Below are positions 8,995 through 15,797 of a stretch of 57,207 nucleotides of DNA, in pieces (positions within the stretch are counted from its first letter, which is position 1; each line of letters opens with the position of its first letter). The stretch spans positions 1 through 57,207 of the forward strand of contig CAIUQR010000113.1 of NCBI GenBank assembly GCA_903901335.1, given 5' to 3'. The position numbers and the translations under genes were made by a program. The notes under the pieces are model-generated. The model searched no databases, was not told the origin of the DNA, and saw only the letters and a program-made list of their open reading frames with translations. The stretch is from an uncultured delta proteobacterium (GTDB lineage: Bacteria; Desulfobacterota; Desulfobulbia; Desulfobulbales; Desulfocapsaceae).

Positions 8995-9019
8995 ATCGTC
9001 CAAACCGTCCAAACCGTCC
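8995..9019 (+). repeat. iteron-like array, left copy
   Basis: Three CCGTCC-type units in a 9-bp period: ATCGTCCAAA, then CCGTCCAAA, then CCGTCC. The reverse complement of 16790-16814 matches it in 22 of 25 bases. The two copies face each other on either side of the module. Confidence 0.7.
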
Positions 9020-9244
9020 ATTTCGTAATTTTCTTATCTGCTGCCACATCAAGCTGATTTGATCGTGGTCACTTCCAATTTACTGTTCAACAGTGTTTAT
9101 CAGGCTCCTTCAACGAGGCATAGAATTTGATATAGTTTGAGCACTAATATAGCCCCCTAGGTGCTGTTGGTCATTATTGGTCATGCAGTAGTATTGTTCT
9201 GGTACCGTCTTTTTTTGCCTGTGCTTTTTTTTAGAGGTCCTGTT

Positions 9245-9290
9245 TTGATGAGAGATTTGCACTGTGCATGTCTCATGTAATCATCATCAA
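9245..9290 (+). promoter_or_regulatory. leader hairpin before the SSAP gene
   Basis: Nested inverted repeats: TTGATGA (9245-9251) with TCATCAA (9284-9290), TGAGA with TCTCA (9249-9253, 9271-9275), and an inner TGCA pair. They end three bases before the AGGAGG of the next gene. The outer and middle arms overlap, so they may be alternative folds. Confidence 0.4.
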
Positions 9291-9304
9291 ATAGGAGGCT
9301 TATT

Positions 9305-10051
9305 ATGGCAAATACAAACGGAAACCAATTCTTGCCCGATGAAATTATCACCCTGCGTCATTATGACAAGAAAACGGGCCAATGGAGTGAGTCCGAGTAC
9401 CCAAAGGTGGGTGGCCGGCTTCGGCTGGCTCACGATCAGAACGGTAGCCTGGCGATCACTTCTGAGATTATTCAGTATGACGGGAATATCGCTGTCGTTA
9501 GAGCAATATCTACAACCGACAAGGGGAGTTTTACAGGTATCGGAATGGCTTCTCTTGAGCGGGATGCCAAGATTGCTCCGGCAATATTAGAATTGTCTGA
9601 GACTAGGGCCATTTCCAGGTCACTTCGCTTTGCAGGATATGGAGTTGAGTATTGCTCCGCTGAAGAAATTTCTCATCTTGAGCAAGAAAAACCTGTTCTC
9701 CCGCCGATTGAGAATGATCCCTTTCAGCCACAGGGGACGACTACCTATTGCCCAGCAACACCGGGGAATATGCGGAGTGATGGTGCAAATGGGGGAGGCA
9801 GTCCGGATCACAGAAATGGTAAAGGCAATGGCAATGGCAACGGTAATCCAAAAAGCGACAATGCCAGTGATGGTAAAGTCAATAGCCGCCTGTCTCAAAA
9901 ACAGCATACATTTCTTATGAGCCTGGCTGAAGACCGGGGTTATGACCGGAAAAGGCTGGATGACATAAGTAGGGAAAAATTTGGCTGTGTCGTCAGTTTT
10001 CTCTCTAAAAGTAGTGCTTCAAGTTTAATAGGTGAATTGACAGCTAATTGA
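9305..10051 (+). CDS. putative single-strand annealing protein (Rad52-like fold)
   Basis: A 248-aa protein. Residues 1-115 have the pattern of phage annealing proteins related to Rad52: a strand-rich start, then GSFTGIGMASLERDAKIAPA and LSETRAISRSLRFAGYGVEYC, where the ETRA..RSLR region is the family hallmark. A Gly/Asn tract (NGKGNGNGNGNP, about 168-180) acts as a linker. The C-terminal 50 residues (LSQKQHTFLMSLAEDRGY, then FLSKSSASSLIGEL) match the small helical module often found at the end of annealing proteins. It is followed by a RecB-like nuclease, the usual partner. AGGAGG lies seven bases before the ATG. Family recognition is by pattern only. Confidence 0.65.
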   Translation: MANTNGNQFLPDEIITLRHYDKKTGQWSESEYPKVGGRLRLAHDQNGSLAITSEIIQYDGNIAVVRAISTTDKGSFTGIGMASLERDAKIAPAILELSETRAISRSLRFAGYGVEYCSAEEISHLEQEKPVLPPIENDPFQPQGTTTYCPATPGNMRSDGANGGGSPDHRNGKGNGNGNGNPKSDNASDGKVNSRLSQKQHTFLMSLAEDRGYDRKRLDDISREKFGCVVSFLSKSSASSLIGELTAN

Positions 10052-10077
10052 TTTACAAAATCAGTCTTTTTATGGAG

Positions 10078-10110
10078 GGGAATAGCGAGGAATCGTTACT
10101 CCCTTTTTTT
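10078..10110 (+). terminator. hairpin with T7 tract before nuclease gene
   Basis: A 10-bp stem with one mismatch, GGGAATAGCG / CGTTACTCCC, 6-nt loop, then seven Ts. It is a good intrinsic terminator, yet it lies between two genes that should act together and is followed by AAGGAGG. Confidence 0.7.
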
Positions 10111-10133
10111 ATTGTCAAAAAAGGAGGATCATC

Positions 10134-10958
10134 ATGTCACAAGCAATACAAAATCTACGGAACCAGCTGCATATCAGCCACTCACAACTCTTTACCTATT
10201 TGAACTGTAGTTTGAAATATTGGTTCGCCTACGTGCAAAAGCTACCAGGAGCGCACAGCAGTATTGCCCTTCACTTCGGCAAGGCGGTCCATGCAGTTCT
10301 TGAGGCCTTTTACCTGGCCCTGAAAGAAACAGGCGCCAAACTGCCTTTGTCGGAATTGGAGTCTGTTTTCGAACGTAGCTTTTACCAAAGCATGCAGATG
10401 GTAAATGTTCCTATCCTTTATAAGAAGGAAATGCCGGATCAGGCGTCAGCGCTAAAGATTGGAAAAAATATGGTTCAGGTCTTCCATGAGGAAGTGAATC
10501 TGGACGGCCATACCATCGAAGCGGTCGAATTGCCACTTTCTGCACAGCTCTATGATCATAACAGCCAGCCACTGGATATACAGTTAATCGGTATAATAGA
10601 TCTTCTCTTGCGTGATAGTAACGGAAATCTGGTGGTAGTGGATCATAAGACCAGTAAGCAAGCCAAGTCACAATCTGCAATCGATGAGGATTTGCAAACG
10701 ACGGCCTACAGCTATTTACTAGCTGCAAATCGGTATGTGTTCCCTCGTGCAGAAGTCCAGGCCCGATTTGATGTGTTGAGGAAGCTCAAGACTCCCAAAT
10801 TTGAACAGTATTACACTCGCAGAGGTCCTGACTCTCGAAAGAGGTTCGCCAGGTTAAGCGCTACTGTCCTGTCTGGAATCGAGAATCGCGTTTTCCTTCC
10901 ATGCCGAGGTTGGCTTTGCAGTGATTGTGAGTATGGGGAGGCATGCCAAAACTGGTAA
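10134..10958 (+). CDS. PD-(D/E)XK nuclease with Fe-S-type cysteines (RecB/Cas4-like)
   Basis: A 274-aa nuclease. Motifs in order: SHSQLFTYLNCSLKYWF (15-31) with Cys25; FGKAVHAVLE (49-57) with the RecB-type His53; GIIDLLL with Asp156; VVVDHKTSK (167-175) with Asp170 and Lys172; QTTAYSYL with Gln188 and Tyr192. The end has CSDCEYGEAC (Cys262, 265, 271). Cys25 plus these three match the 4Fe-4S staple of Cas4, AddB and related exonucleases. It probably resects DNA ends to give single strands for the annealing protein upstream. AAGGAGG precedes the ATG. The fold call is firm; 5' or 3' polarity cannot be read. Confidence 0.85.
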   Translation: MSQAIQNLRNQLHISHSQLFTYLNCSLKYWFAYVQKLPGAHSSIALHFGKAVHAVLEAFYLALKETGAKLPLSELESVFERSFYQSMQMVNVPILYKKEMPDQASALKIGKNMVQVFHEEVNLDGHTIEAVELPLSAQLYDHNSQPLDIQLIGIIDLLLRDSNGNLVVVDHKTSKQAKSQSAIDEDLQTTAYSYLLAANRYVFPRAEVQARFDVLRKLKTPKFEQYYTRRGPDSRKRFARLSATVLSGIENRVFLPCRGWLCSDCEYGEACQNW

Positions 10959-10982
10959 AAATTCGCCACATAATAATCACTG

Positions 10983-11019
10983 AAGCCGTTGTGTCCTTAT
11001 TAATAGGATGCAGCGGCTT
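10983..11019 (+). terminator. intergenic hairpin of the hairpin-SD series
   Basis: AAGCCGTTG pairs with CAGCGGCTT (9 bp, one G-T), with an inner TCCTT/ATAGGA stem, then TTCTATTTAAGGAGG. It joins terminator-like stem and ribosome site in one unit. Confidence 0.6.
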
Positions 11020-11039
11020 TTCTATTTAAGGAGGAAAAT

Positions 11040-11264
11040 ATGGACTGGAAGTTTATCGACCCATTGAAAGTAGATCCTGAACTTTTCGATTTATCGAAGA
11101 TTCACGCTTGCAAGGTCAAAAAGTATAACGGGAATGAGGATGAAAACCGGATCAGGACAGAAGGATGGACCTTATATGCCGACCTGGTGGAAAAATGCCC
11201 GGTCACAGGGGATCAATTGCCGGAGACTACCTTGTACCTCTTTGCCGCCAAAGGAATGAAGTAA
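11040..11264 (+). CDS. small protein of unknown function
   Basis: 74 aa, no family recognised. It is mixed-charge and probably globular, with no signal peptide or membrane segment. AAGGAGG stands six bases before the ATG, and the gene is flanked on both sides by hairpin-SD units, so it is clearly an expressed unit of the module. Lys-rich middle (KVKKY) and an aromatic C-terminal part (TLYLF). Confidence 0.6.
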   Translation: MDWKFIDPLKVDPELFDLSKIHACKVKKYNGNEDENRIRTEGWTLYADLVEKCPVTGDQLPETTLYLFAAKGMK

Positions 11265-11288
11265 AAAATCATAATTTTCGGTTAATCG

Positions 11289-11326
11289 AAGCCCTTTCTG
11301 TCGTCGTGATGGAAAGGGCTTTTTTA
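11289..11326 (+). terminator. intergenic hairpin of the hairpin-SD series
   Basis: AAGCCCTTTC pairs perfectly with GGAAAGGGCTT-type sequence (10 bp), followed by TTTTTATT. This is the strongest intrinsic terminator of the series. The next ribosome site is AAGGAG at about 11343. Confidence 0.75.
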
Positions 11327-11355
11327 TTACAAAATCAATCCACAAGGAGATCGTC

Positions 11356-12120
11356 ATGACTTCAACATTATTGGGTAACCGTGTTTCCGAGACAGAAGTA
11401 TGCAACGTGCCAGATGTACCTTTTACACGATCATTTCACCCAGTTCATCATCGAGACATTATCAGGTTAATGAAAAACGGCATACAGGCAGTCGGACTGG
11501 AAATTTGTAAAGCCGAGTATGTCCTTGCTCAAAAGGGGATGCAGATGTTTTCTGTGTATGATTTATCGAATTCAAACAGCGAGTTGTGCTGGAGCATTGG
11601 CCTTCGAAATTCATTAAACAAGAGCCTCAGTTTTTCGGTTACAGCGGGAACGAGAGTGTTTGTCTGTTCGAATCTTTGTTTTAGCGGTGACTATCTGGCA
11701 GTAAGAAAGCACACCGGAGGAATGGATATAGACCTGCTTGGCGCACTTGCTTATAGCACCATGCAAATGATGATACCACGGTTGAGAGCTTTCCAGGCTT
11801 GGCATTTAGGGTTGAGAAATTTCCCACTGCCTGAGACGGACCTCAAGATTTTGTTGGTGGAGATCATGACAAATTACGTCATCCCTGCCAGTAAATTTCA
11901 TGATTTCCAAGGCCTATATGCGAATGTGTATGACGAAAGCTTGTGGGGGTTCCACGAAGCAGTTACTGATATCCTGAAGGGTAGCAACCTCCTGACCCTG
12001 CCGAGGAAAAACAAAATTCTGAATCATATCATAGACAATTATATCTCTTCGCTTCATTCTGCGAACGACCGTTTGTCCCTGGGAGATTTCTACCAGCATC
12101 GTTCTCTGCTTCGCCTCTAA
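11356..12120 (+). CDS. DUF932-family protein
   Basis: A 254-aa protein with the pattern of DUF932 (phage/plasmid-like proteins): a start that repeats GMQMFSVYDL-type strands, GLRNSLNKSLSFSVTAG (where the family has an R-NS-D/K-S motif) and VFVCSNLCFSG, which matches the near-invariant CSN motif. The C-terminal half is helical. Members are common beside recombination and replication genes of plasmids and phages; their biochemical role is not known to me. AAGGAG lies before the ATG. It is most likely a cytoplasmic DNA-metabolism accessory. Confidence 0.7.
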   Translation: MTSTLLGNRVSETEVCNVPDVPFTRSFHPVHHRDIIRLMKNGIQAVGLEICKAEYVLAQKGMQMFSVYDLSNSNSELCWSIGLRNSLNKSLSFSVTAGTRVFVCSNLCFSGDYLAVRKHTGGMDIDLLGALAYSTMQMMIPRLRAFQAWHLGLRNFPLPETDLKILLVEIMTNYVIPASKFHDFQGLYANVYDESLWGFHEAVTDILKGSNLLTLPRKNKILNHIIDNYISSLHSANDRLSLGDFYQHRSLLRL

Positions 12121-12143
12121 TTTTTGCCGTATATCAAATCAAT

Positions 12144-12180
12144 AAGCCCCTGTAGCCATTCTGGTTCCGGGGGCTTTCTA
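12144..12180 (+). terminator. intergenic hairpin of the hairpin-SD series
   Basis: AAGCCCC pairs with GGGGCTT with an inner CCA/TGG pair, then TCTATTTATGGAGGG. The tail phrase is almost the same as at 11020 and 12620. Confidence 0.6.
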
Positions 12181-12199
12181 TTTATGGAGGGAAAAAACT

Positions 12200-12562
12200 A
12201 TGTGGAACATTCCAACGAAAGACCGGCTGAATCAAATCCCAAAACTGTATGAGACAGAAGGTGTCGATTTGAAAGACAAGCTCATACATCTCCATTTCTT
12301 CCTTGGCGGTAGCGATTGGTATGCAGTCGAGTTCGATGGTCAGGATAACTTTTGGGGATTCGCAATCTTAAACGGTGATTTGCAAAATGCTGAATGGGGG
12401 TACTTCTGTTTGTCAGAGCTGATGGAGATTCGAGTCAGGTTCATGGAGATAGACTGCGAACTGGAGAGACATTGGCAAATACGGCCAGCTTCCCAGGTCG
12501 ATAAAATCTGCCAGGCCCAAGGCTGGCGCTCCATGTCGTCCAAGTGCCTGGCCTCTGTTTAA
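12200..12562 (+). CDS. DUF2958-family protein
   Basis: A 120-aa protein matching DUF2958: IPKLYETE at 13-20, HFFLGGSDWYAVEFDG (32-47), FWGFAILNGD and EWGYFCLSEL near 65-74. These aromatic motifs are typical for this small family, which is carried by plasmids, ICEs and phages. Function is unknown. GGAGGG precedes the ATG. The C-terminal part (CELERHW, then CQAQGW) is helical. Confidence 0.75.
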   Translation: MWNIPTKDRLNQIPKLYETEGVDLKDKLIHLHFFLGGSDWYAVEFDGQDNFWGFAILNGDLQNAEWGYFCLSELMEIRVRFMEIDCELERHWQIRPASQVDKICQAQGWRSMSSKCLASV

Positions 12563-12590
12563 GTCCGGCTACCAATCAAGAATCACCTAC

Positions 12591-12622
12591 AAGCCCTCTG
12601 GTTTCGCGCCAGCGGGCTTTTT
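12591..12622 (+). terminator. intergenic hairpin of the hairpin-SD series
   Basis: AAGCCCTCTGG pairs with CCAGCGGGCTT (10 of 11 pairs), then TTTCTATTTGAGGAG. Fifth unit of the series. Confidence 0.65.
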
Positions 12623-12643
12623 CTATTTGAGGAGACAATCATC

Positions 12644-12835
12644 ATGACAAAAAATCAGAAGGCAAAATATGGCCAGCCTGAATTGTTGAAAGACATTCTC
12701 CATAGGGAACTTTACCACAAGAAATTCCGGTTGGAATGCGGCCACCATGTCACGTTCAATGAGGTACTCGGCAATAATATCACGATATATAACGGCAAGG
12801 AACTGCGAATTATCTGTGCCCAGTGTGGATACTAG
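12644..12835 (+). CDS. small zinc-finger-like protein
   Basis: 63 aa. One CGHH and a terminal CAQCG, spaced about 27 residues apart, could bind one zinc. Otherwise it is basic and resembles no family I can name. GAGGAG lies before the ATG. Its position in the hairpin-SD series supports expression. A nucleic-acid-binding accessory is possible. Confidence 0.55.
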   Translation: MTKNQKAKYGQPELLKDILHRELYHKKFRLECGHHVTFNEVLGNNITIYNGKELRIICAQCGY

Positions 12836-12889
12836 GATTTTGAACTCCACTTCGAAATATATTACGATATTGAAATACGGGAGGCGACA

Positions 12890-13195
12890 ATGTGTGATGA
12901 GTATTTTGACGACCTGGACGACCCGGACGACCTGGACGATGGGTCCACCGATTTTGACAACTGTCTCGATGAGGATTTGGTTGATGAAACAGATGAGGGA
13001 GGGTTTGAAGAGGGAGAAATCTTTATGAATGAGATTGGCCATGCCTGCTTTGCTAGTCCTAACAATAATCCAGAACCTTTCGATTTGGGTGATGCCATTA
13101 AGTTAGGCATCATCGGCGGTCTTGCGTCTGACGCAATTGATGATGAAGTAGAGAGAAAGAAACTGATTTCATCTGAAGACAGGCACAAAAAATAG
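12890..13195 (+). CDS. very acidic small protein
   Basis: 101 aa. Residues 3-43 are mostly Asp and Glu (DDLDDPDDLDD, then DEDLVDETDEGGFEEGE). The second half (about 60-85, EPFDLGDAIKLGIIGGLASDAI) is more hydrophobic and may be a short helix or membrane-associated part. GGGAGG lies just before the ATG. Similar acidic proteins occur on plasmids and islands without a known function. DNA mimicry, as in Ocr or ArdA, is possible but unproven. The repeated GACGACCTGGAC codons give the DNA an iteron-like look that the protein explains. Confidence 0.6.
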   Translation: MCDEYFDDLDDPDDLDDGSTDFDNCLDEDLVDETDEGGFEEGEIFMNEIGHACFASPNNNPEPFDLGDAIKLGIIGGLASDAIDDEVERKKLISSEDRHKK

Positions 13196-13582
13196 CTCAA
13201 CATCCGGTCAGGATTCCATCTATCCATGGTGGGGTCCTGAATTTTTTGCTGGTATATTTGATGTTGAAGTCTGCTATGACTTCGTGATTCATGAAAATCA
13301 GGCTATTTTGTTCTTGTGATCAGTAAGATTCTATCGGAGATATCTGGACTTTAGAGAACGTAAAGCTCACCAGCCGCGCCAACGAGCTTAATAAAAATTA
13401 AAGTGCTTCCTCGCGGTCTGGTAAAGCACCCTTTTATACGCATACTGACATGTGATAATTTTAGAAGGCATAAAGACTCCTAATGTTATAGTATTAATAA
13501 TGTTTTGGTTTCTTGCACACCTTTTGCCGAAATTTTGATTGTCACATTTTTTTACGTTTTCAAATTTCCAAATTTAAAGAAA
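13196..13582. other. gap with candidate terminator
   Basis: No gene. GTGCTT (13403-13408) pairs with AAGCAC (13424-13429) and is followed by CCTTTTAT, so it probably ends the plus-strand run. The lipoprotein gene ends just beyond, on the other strand. Confidence 0.45.
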
Positions 13583-13951
13583 TCAACGATTTTTGCTCTC
13601 CTGCATCCTATTGATTCTATCAAATTCGTCTCTAATGCTATCGTATTCTTTATGCAACGACCTTATTTTCTCAAGTTTTCTCTTATTTTCCTTGTACTCT
13701 TCTGAATCGAGCACCCTTTGTTCGTACTCCTGCGATGACATTTGTTCCTTTTCGGCGGCAGAAATACCATATTTATATTCTTGTTTAGTATTTGCATCGG
13801 TTTTTTTTAGTAAATAATCAGATGATGATACAGTGGATTTTTTATTGACTACCTGCTTTTTATGGCTTTCGTCTGAACAAGATGAAAGCCATAAAATTGT
13901 TATTACGATCAGACATAATTTTGCCAACATACTTCGAATCCGCATGATCAA
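13583..13951 (-). CDS. predicted lipoprotein
   Basis: A 122-aa protein with a lipoprotein signal: basic start (MIMRIRSML), hydrophobic run and lipobox WLSSC, with the modified Cys near residue 26. The mature part is hydrophilic and charged, with a predicted helix or coiled coil at about 75-118. Asp does not directly follow the Cys (Ser-Asp does), so inner or outer membrane cannot be decided safely. It faces against the surrounding module and has its own promoter region. In phages and satellites such genes often serve superinfection exclusion or host conversion; that role is an inference. Confidence 0.7.
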   Translation of the reverse strand: MIMRIRSMLAKLCLIVITILWLSSCSDESHKKQVVNKKSTVSSSDYLLKKTDANTKQEYKYGISAAEKEQMSSQEYEQRVLDSEEYKENKRKLEKIRSLHKEYDSIRDEFDRINRMQESKNR

Positions 13952-14341
13952 TCACCATTTTAGAAGGTATTATCGATCGAAAGGAACTACCGTCTTCAGC
14001 TCCACAAAAAGTCAAGATATGTCCATCTCACCTTGACCTGCTTCGTTTTCCGCAAAAAAACCAAACGCAAAGTCTCACCCAAACAATGTTGGGCATTCGC
14101 TATCGACAACTTGCTTCAACTCATCCCTTACACCTAAAGTTTCTTCATAATATTTTCCTATCCCATAATCTTTATCACTTTAATGATGCAATCTCAAGTT
14201 GTTAAATAAATATTTTAAGAATCATAATTTTCCCTGCCTATCCAATTAACTAACCTCCTAATAGATATATGGCAAACAATTCCGGAACTGATTGGCAGTA
14301 CTGGAGGAGTTGGCCAAACATAATTTATTATGGAGGCAAAG
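13952..14341. promoter_or_regulatory. divergent promoter region
   Basis: About 390 bp between the lipoprotein (minus) and the MerR-like gene (plus). It is AT-rich with no gene and must hold both promoters. No clear operator was found by eye. Confidence 0.4.
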
Positions 14342-14581
14342 ATGGAAAACAAAGAGACATCAGGAATCGGACAGACATGCAAAGTAACAGGTATTTCTGA
14401 AAGGCAATTACGCCATTGGGAAGAGGCCGGATATATCTCGCCTGAAAAGGTGGTGTGCGGGGAGAAAACATATCGTCGCTATTCACAAGATGACCTGGAC
14501 TTCATTCGAGAAATTAAATATTTCCTTGATGAAGGATACAGACTGCAAAGGGCAGTAACAAAAGCTAAGGAGGAGAAATAA
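14342..14581 (+). CDS. MerR-like small regulator
   Basis: About 79 aa from the second ATG. That ATG is preferred because GGAGG lies just before it; the longer frame begins at 14330 and contains this ribosome site. The MerR-type winged helix-turn-helix is visible: GQTCKVTGISERQLRHWEEA, then YRRYSQDDLDFIREI and the helix after it. It lacks a C-terminal effector domain, as do phage and island control proteins. It may control the lipoprotein, itself and the replication genes. AGGAGG near its end serves the next gene. Confidence 0.75.
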   Translation: MENKETSGIGQTCKVTGISERQLRHWEEAGYISPEKVVCGEKTYRRYSQDDLDFIREIKYFLDEGYRLQRAVTKAKEEK

Positions 14582-14582
14582 C

Positions 14583-14825
14583 ATGAAAAAAATAAACAGA
14601 ACTCAAAAGACAGTAGATAAATCTTGCGGCCTTATTGGTACCAAGTGTAAGAAAGAAGAATGTAAATTATTTAGTGTGGTTTTATGCAGTTGTAAAATTG
14701 ACGTCCTTTTCGATGACTTGTTTTTTAGGGAAACGATGACGGAACCAGGGCAAGCCTTACTGCCGCAGGCCCAATTATGGAAAGACATTATGAAAGAATT
14801 CATAGAGACCAGTACGGAAAAATAG
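14583..14825 (+). CDS. small cysteine-rich protein of unknown function
   Basis: 80 aa, with five to six Cys in the first 40 residues (CGLIGTKCKKEEC, then CSC) and a helical end. AAGGAGG lies within the end of the MerR-like gene, so the two are translationally linked. The Cys pattern could bind zinc or a cluster. No family recognised. Confidence 0.55.
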   Translation: MKKINRTQKTVDKSCGLIGTKCKKEECKLFSVVLCSCKIDVLFDDLFFRETMTEPGQALLPQAQLWKDIMKEFIETSTEK

Positions 14826-14842
14826 ATATTGAACCTAGCATT

Positions 14843-14886
14843 GGGTTGCCCTTCTTACTGTATTGTAGGGCACCCGTATTTTAGGA
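14843..14886 (+). terminator. hairpin-SD unit before the polymerase-like genes
   Basis: GGGTTGCCCT pairs with AGGGCACCC with one bulged T, then TATTTTAGGAG. It has the same design as the units at 10-12.6 kb. Confidence 0.5.
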
Positions 14887-14893
14887 GTTCCTA

Positions 14894-15772
14894 GTGATTC
14901 CTGCTTTAACCGATCCCACCCATTATCCCGATCCCATCCCCAAAGAATATTTTGTATCGCCACACTCCTGCATGGCACCAGAAAACTATGGCAATGAAAA
15001 GTTAGGCTCGTGGTTGGATGCTGCTATGCCTCTGGACGCAGGGCTACTGACCACCGCTCCTGAAGTTAAAACCATCGTAGAAAAACTCTTCATAGACATT
15101 ATCAGAAGCATCCAAGCCGACCAGAAGTTGAAAAGTACCAAAGCTGAAAAAAGCCTGCATCGGATCAAGCAAACTTGTAAAATCCTTCTTCTCAATCTCT
15201 ATGTTGCCTACCTTCAGGGACTTCCAGTCAGGTACTCTCGTGACAAGAACCGATACGGCACCAATAAACGGTACGGCCAACTCTTCTTCAAATACAGCCG
15301 TGTTATGGCTGCTGTAAGAGCACTAGACAGCTTGGGGTTGGTAGCACAGAAACCCTGGGTAAATGATCGCGAAAAAGGCATCGGCAGGCAATCCCGGATT
15401 TGGGCCACTCCAGAATTGATACATTTTTTCTACCACTTCGATATCCATCAACCGCAAAGAGTCGCTCAAGAGAAAAGGGCTGAACTTATAGAACTCCGTG
15501 ACGACGACAAGAATCCCATTGGTTACGCCAACACCGCGCATACGCATCGTATGAGGGAGAACCTCCTGGCGTACAATGACTTCATCGATAAGCAGGAAAT
15601 ACTGGTAGAGATCGGCGACTCTCAAGAAATCAGCTTGAATCAACTCAAGAAGACGATCTACTCTAATTGTCTATCAGGAGAACTCTCATTAGTAAGGTTA
15701 GGAGTATATAGATATAGAGTACTTAATAACTACTATGAGTATAAGGAACCAGTAGTAAAGAATAAAGAGTAG
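14894..15772 (+). CDS. N-terminal half of a family-A-polymerase-like protein
   Basis: 292 aa, GTG start after AGGAG. Middle and end carry YSRDKNRYGT (224-233 region), LDSLGLVAQKPW, SRIWATPEL and IELRDDDKNPIGYANT, followed by RMRENLLAYNDFI. This order is what I recall from the N-terminal half of a longer mobile-element protein in which a polymerase-like core follows directly (RVFN..F..GGRFYGG). Here that core is in the next gene, 25 bp away. The last 35 residues (from CLSGELSL) differ in composition from the rest and the DNA there is purine-rich. The gene may be split by insertion or frameshift, or work as a two-chain enzyme. Confidence 0.55.
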   Translation: MIPALTDPTHYPDPIPKEYFVSPHSCMAPENYGNEKLGSWLDAAMPLDAGLLTTAPEVKTIVEKLFIDIIRSIQADQKLKSTKAEKSLHRIKQTCKILLLNLYVAYLQGLPVRYSRDKNRYGTNKRYGQLFFKYSRVMAAVRALDSLGLVAQKPWVNDREKGIGRQSRIWATPELIHFFYHFDIHQPQRVAQEKRAELIELRDDDKNPIGYANTAHTHRMRENLLAYNDFIDKQEILVEIGDSQEISLNQLKKTIYSNCLSGELSLVRLGVYRYRVLNNYYEYKEPVVKNKE

Positions 15773-15797
15773 TGATAGAGACAGTAGTGAATATTCC

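Larger units (their letters stand above)
8789..9304. promoter_or_regulatory. divergent control region before the recombination operon
   Basis: This 516-bp stretch separates the minus-strand Sel1 gene from the plus-strand operon and has no gene. It holds an iteron-like array (8995-9019), two TTGGTCAT words exactly 10 bp apart (9167-9174, 9177-9184), and a leader hairpin (9245-9290) just before the AGGAGG at 9293. It probably carries promoters for both sides. I did not find a convincing -35/-10 pair. Confidence 0.5.

Noticed and set aside
12905..12945. GACGACCTGGAC repeats similar to the iteron-like arrays
   Set aside because: They are explained by Asp-Asp-Leu codons of the acidic protein; kept out of the array count.
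12747..13028. 93-codon frame overlapping the acidic protein
   Set aside because: It covers parts of two better-supported genes in another frame, with low-complexity sequence (TTWTTRTTWT).
15670..15797. Intein N-terminus look-alike (CLSGEL) at the end of the first polymerase-like gene
   Set aside because: No downstream intein end (His-Asn before Cys, Ser or Thr) or homing domain is seen before the polymerase core, and the frame stops.
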